Source of the DNA: Pseudomonadota bacterium
GTDB lineage: Bacteria; Pseudomonadota; Alphaproteobacteria; Acetobacterales; Acetobacteraceae
Length of the DNA stretch: 10,043 nucleotides
Direction: 5' to 3'
NCBI GenBank assembly: GCA_021828605.1
Contig: JAJZEG010000319.1
Span: 1-10,043 of the forward strand
Shown here: piece after piece, positions 1-7,633 of the stretch
How positions within the stretch are numbered: the first letter of the stretch is position 1
Layout of the letters: each line of letters opens with the position of its first letter
Notes under the pieces: model-generated
Database searches by the model: none
The model's input: only the letters and a program-made list of their open reading frames with translations
Told to the model about the DNA's origin: nothing
Made by a program: the position numbers and the translations under genes

Positions 1-117
1 ATCCGAACCTCGCCTGATCATGGCACGGCGTTTGATATTGCCGGGACCGGGCAGGCGCGGGCGGGGAGTTTGCTGGCGGCATTGGAGATGGCGGCGATGA
101 TGGCGGGGTCACGATGA
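1..117 (+). CDS. pdxA: 4-hydroxythreonine-4-phosphate dehydrogenase PdxA, C-terminal fragment
   Basis: Frame 1 is open from the window edge to a TGA at 115-117 and gives 38 residues beginning [15 protein letters not shown]. This matches the conserved C-terminal end of PdxA, where an R-T-S-x-D-H-G-T-A segment is followed by a short helix. PdxA is the NAD-dependent enzyme that oxidises 4-phosphohydroxy-L-threonine. Its product, 3-amino-1-hydroxyacetone phosphate, is condensed by PdxJ into pyridoxine 5'-phosphate. The stop overlaps the pdxJ start (ATGA, 114-117), so the two enzymes of consecutive steps are probably translationally coupled. Most of the gene lies left of the window, so length and catalytic metal ligands cannot be checked. 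The identification rests on a short but characteristic stretch. Confidence 0.85.
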   Translation: MRTSPDHGTAFDIAGTGQARAGSLLAALEMAAMMAGSR

Positions 118-863
118 ACAAGTTGGTGGCGCCGGTGCGGCTTGGGGTGAATTTGGATCATGTGGCGACGTTGCGGAATGCGCGCGGCACGGATTATCCC
201 GATCCGATTCGCGCGGCGTGGCAGGCGATTGAGGCGGGGGCGGATGGGATTACCCTGCATTTGCGCGAGGATCGGCGGCATATACGCGATGCGGATATTG
301 AGCGGGCGCGCGATTTGGCGATTCCGCTGAATATGGAGATGGCGGCGACGGCTGAGATGGTGGCGCTGGCCTGCCGGTTGCGCCCGCATGCGTGCTGTTT
401 GGTGCCCGAGCGGCGTGCGGAGGTGACGACTGAGGGTGGGCTCGATGTGGTCGGGCAGCGCGCGGCGCTGATCCAAGTGGTGGCGGCGCTGCGCGATGCG
501 GGGATTATTGTGTCGTTATTTGTGGATCCTGATTTGGATCAGCTCGATGCGGCGGCGGGTTTGGACGTGCCGGTGGTGGAGTTGCATACTGGCACCTATG
601 CGCTGGCGGGTGCGGATCATGCCGAGGCGTTGGCGCGGCTGGTGGCGGGGGCGCGGCATGCGGCGGGGTTGGGGTTGGAGGTGCATGCCCGGCACGGGAT
701 GACATACGACAATGTCGGGCCGATTGTGGCGATGCCGGAGCTGTGCGAGTTGAATATCGGGCATTTTCTGGTGGGTGAGGCGGTGTTTGTCGGGTTGATC
801 GAGGCGATCCGGCGGATGCGTGCGGTGATCGATGCGCGCAGGCGGCGGGTGCGGCTTGAGTAG
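114..863 (+). CDS. pdxJ: Pyridoxine 5'-phosphate synthase PdxJ
   Basis: This 249-residue cytosolic TIM-barrel enzyme has the usual family length. It condenses 3-amino-1-hydroxyacetone phosphate (from PdxA) with 1-deoxy-D-xylulose 5-phosphate to make pyridoxine 5'-phosphate. The family signatures appear in order: [15 protein letters not shown] (11-26, with the Asn, Asp, His and Arg of the active site), HLREDRRHI (49-57), NMEMA with Glu75, [10 protein letters not shown] (103-112), ELHTGTYA (157-163) and ELNIGH (212-217). The catalytic loop normally written A-G-H-G reads A-R-H-G here (192-195), so Arg replaces a glycine that is strongly conserved in my recollection of the family. The ATG at 114 is chosen because it overlaps the pdxA stop and places the first motif about 10 residues in, as in homologues. 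The protein ends in an Arg-rich tail. Confidence 0.96.
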   Translation: MNKLVAPVRLGVNLDHVATLRNARGTDYPDPIRAAWQAIEAGADGITLHLREDRRHIRDADIERARDLAIPLNMEMAATAEMVALACRLRPHACCLVPERRAEVTTEGGLDVVGQRAALIQVVAALRDAGIIVSLFVDPDLDQLDAAAGLDVPVVELHTGTYALAGADHAEALARLVAGARHAAGLGLEVHARHGMTYDNVGPIVAMPELCELNIGHFLVGEAVFVGLIEAIRRMRAVIDARRRRVRLE

Positions 864-914
864 GGACGCGGGTTGGTGCTTGCGTTCGGGCGGCGGGGCG
901 GTCACAAGCCGGTT

Positions 915-2075
915 ATGATGGCGCTGATACAAGCGAGCAGACTTGATCGGTATATTTTCCGTCAGCTCCTGATCGGGCTGGTGGTGATCACGCTGGGGCT
1001 GGTGGCGCTGACCTGGATGACGCAATCGCTGCGGTTTATTCAGTTGATTATTCAGCATGGATTATCGCCGGTGGTGTTTCTGCATTTGACCGGTTTGTTG
1101 CTGCCGAGTTTTTTTGCGGTGATTCTGCCGATTACCGTGTTTGTGATTATTTTGTTCGTGTATTCGCGGCTGGCCTCGGACCGGGAATTGACGGTGATGC
1201 GCGCGGCGGGCTGTTCGGATTATGCGATTGCGCGACCGGCTTTGCTGCTGGCGGCGTTGATGATGATCATTTGCTGGGCGTTGAATGTATGGCTGGTGCC
1301 GAGCAGTTTGCGCGATTTCAGCCGCTATGAGTTCGAGGTTCGCAATAAGATCGCGGCATTTTTGCTGGAGCCGGGGGTGTTTACCCCGATTGAGCCGCAT
1401 GTGACCGTGTATGTGCAGCGGCGGACGCCAGCGGGGGTGCTGCATGGGATTATGATTTATGACAGCCGCGATAAGGGTGCGACATCGACGATTTTGGCGC
1501 GGTCCGGGCGGTTGGTGCGCGGGGCGAACGGGCCGATGGTGTTGCTGCGCGACGGGTTGCGCCAGCAGCTTGATCCGAAGACGCATCGGTTGGACACGTT
1601 GAGTTTCAAGCGGGATTTGATTGATATCAGCCAGGGCAGCAAGACCGATCCGGCGGTGGCGCCGAAAACCTCTGAGGCGTCGATGGCGCAGCTGTTGCAT
1701 CCTGATCCGAGCAAGGTGGGGGTGGCGACGCGCAAGAAATGGCACGCCGAGGTGGCGCGGCGGCTGGCGGGGCCGTTGGCGGTGTTATCCTATGCGATGA
1801 TTGCGCTGTTCGCGGCGTTGGGTGCGCGGTTTCGCCGGTTTGGCGGGCTGGGGGCGCCGGTGAGTGCGGTGGCCGGGGTGGTGGTGCTGGTGGCGTTGAA
1901 TGTCGCGGTGGGGAATTTGGCCTCGCGGGATAATGCGTTGATTCCGTTGATTTGGTTGGTGGAAGGTGGGCCGATTTTGCTGATTCCGGCTGGGTTTTTG
2001 CTGTGGCGACGGATCGTGCAGCGGGCCATGACGCGCGACTCTGCCGGGCCGCCCGCCTTGGGTGACGTCGCGTGA
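915..2075 (+). CDS. lptF: LPS export system permease LptF
   Basis: LptF is one of the two transmembrane subunits of the LptB2FG ABC transporter, which extracts lipopolysaccharide from the inner membrane and passes it to LptC and the periplasmic bridge. The 386-residue product has the family plan. The N-terminus carries DRYIFRQL (11-18), followed by three hydrophobic segments near 19-38, 56-83 and 109-128. A periplasmic beta-jellyroll region covers about 135-280, and three more hydrophobic segments lie near 285-305, 313-334 and 342-365. SDRELTVMRAAG (88-99) is the cytoplasmic coupling-helix segment between helices 2 and 3 that contacts LptB. The frame is open from a TTG at 873, but the ATG at 915 (or the adjacent ATG at 918) fits the family start better. 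No strong Shine-Dalgarno is visible. The stop overlaps the lptG start by one base (TGATG). Confidence 0.93.
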   Translation: MMALIQASRLDRYIFRQLLIGLVVITLGLVALTWMTQSLRFIQLIIQHGLSPVVFLHLTGLLLPSFFAVILPITVFVIILFVYSRLASDRELTVMRAAGCSDYAIARPALLLAALMMIICWALNVWLVPSSLRDFSRYEFEVRNKIAAFLLEPGVFTPIEPHVTVYVQRRTPAGVLHGIMIYDSRDKGATSTILARSGRLVRGANGPMVLLRDGLRQQLDPKTHRLDTLSFKRDLIDISQGSKTDPAVAPKTSEASMAQLLHPDPSKVGVATRKKWHAEVARRLAGPLAVLSYAMIALFAALGARFRRFGGLGAPVSAVAGVVVLVALNVAVGNLASRDNALIPLIWLVEGGPILLIPAGFLLWRRIVQRAMTRDSAGPPALGDVA

Positions 2076-3229
2076 TGGCGGGCTGGTCGGGCGTGGCACC
2101 AAGAGAGAAAAGGCGGTTCGGGCTGCCGCCGCTGATTTTGTCGCTTTATATTGGGCGGCGGTTTTTGGCTGCGGTGTTGCTGATGCAAGGTGGGCTCACT
2201 TTGATCGGCGCGCTGTTTGATTTTTTGGATTTGCTCCGGCAGGCGGCGGATAAGCCAGCGGCGACACTGGCGATTGTCAGTGAGATGGAATTGTTGCGGG
2301 TGCCGTGGCTGGGGTTGCGGATTTTGCCGTTTGCGGTGTTGCTGGGCGGGATTTATGCGTTTTCGCGCTTGAACCGGTCCTCGGAATTGGTGGTGGCGCG
2401 GGCGAGCGGTGTGTCGGCCTGGCAGTTTTTGGCCATGCCGGTGCTGTCTGCGGCGGGTTTGGGACTGTTTGCGATGACCGCGCTGAGCCCGCTTTCGGCG
2501 GTGATGTTTGCCCGGGCCGATACGCTGTATTCGGCCTATTTGGCGATTGGCGCTGGGCCGCTTTCATTGAGCGGTGGGCAGCTCTGGGTGCGTCAGGCTG
2601 ATCAATCGGTCGCGGGCGGCACGGCGATTATTCATGCGCAGAATGTGCGGATTGTGAAGCGCGTGCTGAGCACCGGGCCGGTGACGATTTTGCGGCTGGG
2701 GCCGCAGACGCAACTGGTGCAGCGCATCGATGCGCGCTCGGCGCGGTTGGACCGGGGCGATTGGGCGTTGCGGGGTGTGGAGATTGTGCATGCGAATGCG
2801 CCGCCCGATCCGCTGGCTGCGATGCGATTTCCGACCGATTTGACCGTGCGGCGGGTGCAGGAAAGTTTCGCCGATCCGAGTGCCTTGTCGTTCTGGGCGC
2901 TGCCGGGCTTTATTCGCCTGCTGCACCGCTCGGGTTTTTCGACCACCCGCCACGCGTTGGCCTATCAGGCCTGGCTCGCCTTGCCGTTGCTATGCGCGAC
3001 CATGGCGCTGGTGGCGGCAGGGTTTTCGATGCGTCCGGTGCGTCGGGGTGGGGCTGCGCAAATGTTGGCGGGGGGGGTGGCGTTTGGCTTTGCGCTGTTT
3101 ATGGTGTCGGAAGTGGCGGCACAATTTGGCAAATCGGGCGCGCTGCCGGTCACGCTCGCGGCCTGGGCGCCAGCTTTGGCGGGATTGATGCTGGCGGTTG
3201 CGTTATTGCTGCATCTGGAGGATGGCTAA
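2075..3229 (+). CDS. lptG: LPS export system permease LptG
   Basis: LptG is the partner of LptF in the inner-membrane LptB2FG lipopolysaccharide extractor. The 384-residue product repeats the LptF plan. Hydrophobic segments lie near 30-52 (containing DFLDLLR at 49-55), 77-97 and 116-145. A periplasmic beta-jellyroll follows at about 150-280, then hydrophobic segments near 294-318, 327-350 and 357-380. The coupling-helix region RSSELVVARASGVS (101-114) parallels the one in LptF. Translation could begin at GTG 2072 or ATG 2075. The ATG is preferred because its A is the last base of the lptF stop, a typical coupling arrangement. The 20-residue cytoplasmic leader rich in Arg/Lys before the first helix is slightly long. 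A run of eight G (3070-3077) sits in the codons for the fifth membrane segment. Confidence 0.92.
   Translation: MAGWSGVAPREKRRFGLPPLILSLYIGRRFLAAVLLMQGGLTLIGALFDFLDLLRQAADKPAATLAIVSEMELLRVPWLGLRILPFAVLLGGIYAFSRLNRSSELVVARASGVSAWQFLAMPVLSAAGLGLFAMTALSPLSAVMFARADTLYSAYLAIGAGPLSLSGGQLWVRQADQSVAGGTAIIHAQNVRIVKRVLSTGPVTILRLGPQTQLVQRIDARSARLDRGDWALRGVEIVHANAPPDPLAAMRFPTDLTVRRVQESFADPSALSFWALPGFIRLLHRSGFSTTRHALAYQAWLALPLLCATMALVAAGFSMRPVRRGGAAQMLAGGVAFGFALFMVSEVAAQFGKSGALPVTLAAWAPALAGLMLAVALLLHLEDG
3070..3077 (+). repeat. G8 homopolymer inside lptG
   Basis: Eight consecutive G bases span the last base of codon 332 and the first base of codon 335 of lptG (Ala-Gly-Gly-Val). The reading frame is intact as given. 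Tracts of this length are slippage-prone both in replication and in sequencing. A one-base change would shift the frame inside the fifth membrane segment and remove the C-terminal end of an essential transporter subunit. Confidence 0.9.
3217..3221 (+). promoter_or_regulatory. Ribosome binding site deciding the lptD start
   Basis: A perfect GGAGG lies inside the last codons of lptG. It directly abuts the in-frame ATG at 3222, which is too close to serve that codon, and lies 12 bases before the next in-frame ATG at 3234. This favours initiation of lptD at 3234 by ribosomes just finishing lptG. Confidence 0.55.
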
Positions 3230-3233
3230 GGGA

Positions 3234-5471
3234 ATGGCGCGCAGCAAAAAATTGGCAGGAGGGCCCCATTGGCGCGCTGTGCCGCTTGGGATGATCGTGG
3301 TCGGGATGATGCTGCCTTCGGCGCGCGCCCAGCTTTCGGCGCTCAAAGGCGGGCCGGAGCGACCGATTTCTAAATCGGCACCGGTGACGTTTCAGGCGGA
3401 CCGGGTGGCTTACGATAAAAATACCGGGGTGGTGACGGCCTCGGGCCATGTCGAGGCGTGGCAGAATGGGCATGTGCTGCTCGCGGATCGGGTGGTGATC
3501 GACCGGCGGACCGATCAGGCGACGGCGATTGGCCATGTGGTGATTATGGAGCCGTCCGGGCAGGTGGTTTTTGCCAAAAGGGCCGATTTATCGCACGGGA
3601 TGAAGGATGCGGTGACCCGCGATCTGGCGGTGTTGCTGGCGCAAAATGGTCGGCTGGTGGGGAATGGCGCGCGGCGCTATGGCGGGGTGATTAACGAGAT
3701 CGCCAAGCCGGTCTATTCGACCTGCGATTTGTGCAAAAATGATCCGAACGCGCCACCGCTTTGGCAAATCAAGGCGCGCAGTGCGGTTGAGGATTTGCAG
3801 CATAAGGTGATCGAATATCACGATGCCGAGCTGCAGATTTACGGGTTTCCGGTGTTTTATTTGCCGTATTTGTCGCAACCCGACCCCTCGGTGCGGCGCC
3901 AGAGCGGGTTGCTGATCCCGGCTTTTGGCACATCGACCCATATTGGCGCGTTTCTGGCGGTGCCGTATTTCTGGCGCATCAGCAAAAGCCAGGATGCGAC
4001 GATTATTCCGATTGTGGCGACCAAAGCCGGGCCGGTCTTGGATGTGAAATATCGCCAGGCGTTTAATTTCGGCAAATTGACCATTAATGCGTCAGCCGGG
4101 CATGATCGGTTCGCGCAGGCGCGCGGCCTGTCGGATGCGATTTTTTCCAATGGCGTGTTTGATCTGAATTCGACATGGCGGGCGGGATTTTCCTATAATC
4201 GGACGTCTAACGTTCAGTATTTGAACGATTTTCGCTATTTGCCGAATTCGGGGTTTCTGGCGTCCAACGCCTATATCGAGGGGTTTGGTCGCGGTTCCTA
4301 TGCGCGGATCGATGCGCAGACCTTTCAGGGGCTGATTACCAGTATTAATCAGAGCAGCCTGCCGATTGTCGCCCCGTATGCGCGCTATGATTATGTCGGC
4401 AGCCCGGATGGGTGGGGCGGGCGGGTTAGTTTTGCCGCCAGTGCGCTGAATGTGTTTCGCCAGGTTGGCACCGATAGCCGACGGGTCGCGGCGATCATGG
4501 GCTATCATTTGCCGATGCAAACCCGCGATGGGCTGCTGATTGATACCCGATTGCGCCTGATTACCGCAGGCTATTCGGCGAGCAAGCTCAATCAGCAGCC
4601 GAATTTCTCGACGGTGAATGCGGCGACCACGGCACGGGCGATTCCGATTGCGGCGGTGCAGTTGCGCTGGCCGTTGGAGCGTTCGGCGGGGAATTATGGC
4701 ACGCAGGTGATCGAGCCACGGGTGCAGTTAGTGGTGGCGCCGAATTATGGGCTCAGCCAGACACGGTTGATCCCCAATGAGGATAGTCTCGATTTACAGT
4801 TTACCGATGCGAATTTGTTCAGCCTGAACCGGTTTTCCGGGATTGATCGGTTCGCCGGCGGCACGCGGGTTGATTATGCGCTGCAAGGGGCCTGGTATTT
4901 GCCGAGCGGGGCGCGTTTGTCGGGCCTGGTGGGGCAATCCTATGCGTTTCATAAAAATGCTTTATTTCCAGCGGGAAGCGGGCTGAATAATCATGTGTCG
5001 GATATTGTCGCGCGGGCCTCGGTGGCGCCGGTGCGCTGGCTGGATTTCACCTATCGGACCCGGCTGTCGCATCAGGATTTAGGGGCGCGGCTGATTGATG
5101 CGACCATGCGCATTGGCGGCAAGGCGCTGAGTGTGACGCCGGGTTATTTATATTCCAACACTAATCCTTATTATTTTGGCACCCAGGCGAGCTTGCCGCC
5201 CGCCTATTTTACCCCGCGCAAGGAGCTGACCTTGAGTGCGGCGACGGTGATTAACAGCCATTGGAGCCTGTCGGCGGCGACGGCGCGGAATATCCAGACG
5301 CGGCAATTTGACTATGCCGCGTTTTCGGCGACCTGGCAGAATGAATGTGCGGCGTTCAGCCTGAACTTTTATCGGCGCGATACCTCGTATAATAATGATC
5401 ACGGCAGCACCACGGTGCTGTTCAATATCACCCTGAAAACCCTCGGAAGCTTTGGATTTAGTGCACTATGA
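3234..5471 (+). CDS. lptD: LPS-assembly outer-membrane protein LptD
   Basis: LptD is the outer-membrane barrel that inserts lipopolysaccharide into the outer leaflet, acting with the lipoprotein LptE. The 745-residue precursor begins with a signal peptide: basic MARSKK, a hydrophobic stretch at about 17-28, and a likely cut after SARA near residue 32. An OstA/LptA-like beta-jellyroll domain follows at about 47-150 (PVTFQADRVAYDKNTGVV, then SGHVEAW). Next come the CDLC segment (164-167), the YLPYLSQPDPS region and a long C-terminal beta-barrel rich in alternating aromatic strands. Three cysteines are visible in the mature protein (164, 167, 705), whereas Escherichia coli LptD has four. The start at ATG 3234 is chosen from the ribosome binding site; ATG 3222 is the alternative. 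The stop overlaps the surA start (ATGA). Confidence 0.94.
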   Translation: MARSKKLAGGPHWRAVPLGMIVVGMMLPSARAQLSALKGGPERPISKSAPVTFQADRVAYDKNTGVVTASGHVEAWQNGHVLLADRVVIDRRTDQATAIGHVVIMEPSGQVVFAKRADLSHGMKDAVTRDLAVLLAQNGRLVGNGARRYGGVINEIAKPVYSTCDLCKNDPNAPPLWQIKARSAVEDLQHKVIEYHDAELQIYGFPVFYLPYLSQPDPSVRRQSGLLIPAFGTSTHIGAFLAVPYFWRISKSQDATIIPIVATKAGPVLDVKYRQAFNFGKLTINASAGHDRFAQARGLSDAIFSNGVFDLNSTWRAGFSYNRTSNVQYLNDFRYLPNSGFLASNAYIEGFGRGSYARIDAQTFQGLITSINQSSLPIVAPYARYDYVGSPDGWGGRVSFAASALNVFRQVGTDSRRVAAIMGYHLPMQTRDGLLIDTRLRLITAGYSASKLNQQPNFSTVNAATTARAIPIAAVQLRWPLERSAGNYGTQVIEPRVQLVVAPNYGLSQTRLIPNEDSLDLQFTDANLFSLNRFSGIDRFAGGTRVDYALQGAWYLPSGARLSGLVGQSYAFHKNALFPAGSGLNNHVSDIVARASVAPVRWLDFTYRTRLSHQDLGARLIDATMRIGGKALSVTPGYLYSNTNPYYFGTQASLPPAYFTPRKELTLSAATVINSHWSLSAATARNIQTRQFDYAAFSATWQNECAAFSLNFYRRDTSYNNDHGSTTVLFNITLKTLGSFGFSAL

Positions 5472-6766
5472 ATATGGGACGTTGCGCGGTGTTGCGGTTT
5501 GGTTTGGTTGCACCCATTCTGGTTTTAGGTTTGGCGCTGCCGGTGGGGCGCGCCTCGGCGCAGGGGGCGCGGATTGCGGCGGTGGTGAATGGCACCGTGA
5601 TTACCAATCAGGATGTTGATGCGCGCGCGCGCTTATTTGCGTTGTCGGCGGGCTTGCCGCCAGCGGCCAGCACGCTGGCGCGGCTCAAGCCGCAAATCAC
5701 CAATCAGCTGATTGATCAGACCCTGCAATTGCAGGCGATTGAGAAAGCGCATGTGGTGGTCAGTGAAAAACAATTGACCCAGGCGGTGGCGCGGATCAAC
5801 AAGGCCAATGGCTTGCCGCCGAACGGGTTGCAAATGCGGCTGGCCAAAGCGGGGATTCCGTTTTCGACATTGGTTGGCCAGTTTCGCACCCAGATTGGCT
5901 GGAACGGGGTGCTCAAGAAACATTTGGGCAGTAATTTGCGTCCGACCCGGACCGATGTGCTGGCTGAGCGCCAAGCGATGCGTAAGGAAATCGGCCAGAC
6001 CCAGTATCATATTGCCGAGATTTTCGTGCCCATCGAACGGCCAAGCGATGCATCAAATGCACGTAAATTTGCCGATACGGTGATTAAGCAGCTGCGCAAC
6101 GGGGCGGCGTTTCCGGTGGTGGCGGCGCAGTTCAGCCAAAGCCAGAGCGCGCTGACCGGCGGCGATAAAGGCTGGGTCGCGCCCGATTTGCTCGATCCGG
6201 CGGTGCGCAGGATTATTGAACAAATGCCGGTGGGGGCGATTAGCGATCCGGTGCGGGTGCCGGGCGGCTATGAGATTGTTTCGCTGCTGGGCACGCGGAA
6301 GTTTGGTGACGTGCCCGAGACTATATTGAAGGTTAATCAGGTATTTTTGAAATTCCCCGACCCGTTTAATGGCGGGCAGCCGAGTGCGGCGCAAATTGCG
6401 GTGTTGAACCATGCAGCGGCGCTGCGCGGTGGCCTGCATGATTGCGCAGCGGTGGCGGCGGCCAATCAGGCGGCGGGGTCGGTGCGCCCGACCAGCCCAG
6501 GGCCGGTGAATTTGGCCACGGTGCAGCCTGCGGCGTTCCAAGCATTGCTGGGCGGGTTGCCGATTGGCCAGCCGAGCCAGCCTTTGGTGTCGCATAGCGG
6601 TGTGGCGTTGGTGATGGTGTGTTCGCGCACCCACAAGAAGCTCGGCTTGCCCGATTTGAACGCGGTGGGTCAGGCTTTGATCCGGCGCCGGGTGTCGTTG
6701 GAGGCGCGGCAGCTGATTGATACGCTGCATCGCCAGGCGATTATTACCCACGGCTCGGGAGCTTGA
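5468..6766 (+). CDS. surA: Periplasmic chaperone and peptidyl-prolyl isomerase SurA
   Basis: SurA carries unfolded outer-membrane proteins through the periplasm to the BAM machinery, and LptD is a known client in enterobacteria. The 432-residue length is near that of E. coli SurA. A signal peptide is visible at 1-31 (Arg5 and Arg10, then a hydrophobic run, with a cut after ASA). A SurA N-terminal chaperone domain follows at about 35-155 (ARIAAVVNGTVITNQDV, KPQITNQLIDQTLQLQ). A parvulin domain lies at about 179-277 (QYHIAEIFVP, GGDKGWVAPDLLDP, GAISDPVR, GYEIV). A second, divergent parvulin-like region spans about 285-388 and keeps only weak motifs. A C-terminal helix at 395-425 completes the chaperone core. 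The ATG at 5468 overlaps the lptD stop; ATG 5474 is also possible. Placement straight after lptD supports a shared outer-membrane assembly role. Confidence 0.92.
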   Translation: MNMGRCAVLRFGLVAPILVLGLALPVGRASAQGARIAAVVNGTVITNQDVDARARLFALSAGLPPAASTLARLKPQITNQLIDQTLQLQAIEKAHVVVSEKQLTQAVARINKANGLPPNGLQMRLAKAGIPFSTLVGQFRTQIGWNGVLKKHLGSNLRPTRTDVLAERQAMRKEIGQTQYHIAEIFVPIERPSDASNARKFADTVIKQLRNGAAFPVVAAQFSQSQSALTGGDKGWVAPDLLDPAVRRIIEQMPVGAISDPVRVPGGYEIVSLLGTRKFGDVPETILKVNQVFLKFPDPFNGGQPSAAQIAVLNHAAALRGGLHDCAAVAAANQAAGSVRPTSPGPVNLATVQPAAFQALLGGLPIGQPSQPLVSHSGVALVMVCSRTHKKLGLPDLNAVGQALIRRRVSLEARQLIDTLHRQAIITHGSGA

Positions 6767-6778
6767 TCGATCAGCACT

Positions 6779-6784
6779 GAGGAG
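6779..6784 (+). promoter_or_regulatory. Shine-Dalgarno-like GAGGAG upstream of rsmA
   Basis: GAGGAG is the only strong ribosome-binding match in the surA-rsmA junction. In the rsmA frame it is followed by ACG at 6785, CTG at 6788 and ATT at 6800, and by no ATG or GTG. The first conventional start, TTG 6815, is 30 bases away. The site therefore suggests initiation upstream of the TTG at an unusual codon, but it could also be chance in purine-rich coding-like sequence. Confidence 0.35.
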
Positions 6785-6814
6785 ACGCTGCGGGCGGTTA
6801 TTGCGCGCCATGGG

Positions 6815-7633
6815 TTGGCTGCGCGCAAATCGCTGGGTCAGCATTTTTTGCTCGACCCGGACCTGCTCGCGCGGATTGTGCGCGCCGCCGGATCGCTGGC
6901 CGGGATGCAGGTGATTGAGGTTGGGCCGGGGCCGGGCGGGTTGACCCGGGCTTTGTTGGCGAGCGAGGCCGTTGCGGTGACGGCGATTGAAATCGATCCG
7001 CGCGCGGTGGCGGCGATGCGCGACTTGCAGGATCGGCATCCGACGCGGTTGAGTGTGATCGAGGCGGATGCGGCGACGCTTGATCTGGCGACATTGGTGG
7101 GGGCACCGCGCGCGATTATCGCCAATTTGCCGTATAATGTTGGCACGGCTTTGTTGGTGGATTGGCTGAGTCGCGCCTCGGCATTTCAGGTGATGCTGTT
7201 GATGTTTCAGGCCGAAGTGGCGGCGCGGATTGTAGCACAGCCCGGCGATGGCGCGTATGGGCGGCTGGCGGTGCTGGCGCAGCTGACCGTGCAGGCGGAT
7301 ATGGTGATGGGCGTGCCCGCGCGGGCTTTTGCACCGCCGCCGAAGGTTGATTCGGCTTTGGTGCGGCTCATTCCGCACCCGCAACAGCCGGAGCAGCGCG
7401 AGCTGGGGGTGGTGGGACAGTTAACCGCCGCGGCCTTTGGGCAGAGGCGGAAAATGCTGCGCGCCTCGTTGCGCGGCATTGATGCGGTATCATTGTTGGA
7501 GGCGGTTGCTATTGATCCGCAGCGCCGCGCTGAGACGGTGCCACCGCACGCCTATTTAGCGATGGCCCGCCACGCTATCGCGATGGGCCATCCGATCGCC
7601 ACGCCAAAGGCAGGCCCGCTAATTCGAGGGTGA
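6815..7633 (+). CDS. rsmA: 16S rRNA (adenine1518/1519-N6) dimethyltransferase RsmA (KsgA)
   Basis: This SAM-dependent enzyme dimethylates two adjacent adenines near the 3' end of 16S rRNA during small-subunit maturation. From TTG 6815 the product is 272 residues. It shows ARKSLGQHFLLD (3-14), SAM-binding motif I VIEVGPGPGGLT (33-44), AIEIDPRAV (57-65), the catalytic NLPYN (104-108), AYGRLAVLAQ (147-156), APPPKVDSALVRL (173-185) and AFGQRRKMLRASL (207-219). Homology appears to continue upstream of the TTG: the codons from 6788 read LRAVIARHG, resembling the usual N-terminus. However, no ATG, GTG or TTG lies there before the surA stop, which is in the same frame. The true start is therefore uncertain (CTG 6788, ATT 6800 or TTG 6815). 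The last 19 or so residues extend past the usual family end and are read from DNA that also encodes the convergent Hint gene. Confidence 0.9.
   Translation: MAARKSLGQHFLLDPDLLARIVRAAGSLAGMQVIEVGPGPGGLTRALLASEAVAVTAIEIDPRAVAAMRDLQDRHPTRLSVIEADAATLDLATLVGAPRAIIANLPYNVGTALLVDWLSRASAFQVMLLMFQAEVAARIVAQPGDGAYGRLAVLAQLTVQADMVMGVPARAFAPPPKVDSALVRLIPHPQQPEQRELGVVGQLTAAAFGQRRKMLRASLRGIDAVSLLEAVAIDPQRRAETVPPHAYLAMARHAIAMGHPIATPKAGPLIRG

Noticed and set aside
864..914. Promoter or terminator between pdxJ and lptF
   Set aside because: The 51-base gap is G-rich with no recognisable -35/-10 pair and no stem followed by T. Part of it may be an N-terminal extension of lptF from TTG 873, which I consider unlikely.
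1062..1745. A 227-codon - strand frame inside lptF
   Set aside because: Basic, Gln/His/Arg-rich product with no motif; lptF is certain on the other strand.
6810..6812. ATG at 6810 as the rsmA start
   Set aside because: It is out of frame with the RsmA motifs and reads into a short frame without homology.
6053..7384. A 443-codon open frame on the - strand across the end of surA and most of rsmA
   Set aside because: It spans two well-identified genes and its product is an Arg/His/Gln-rich composition with no recognisable motif. It is explained by the codon bias of the top strand, which leaves few stops in antisense.
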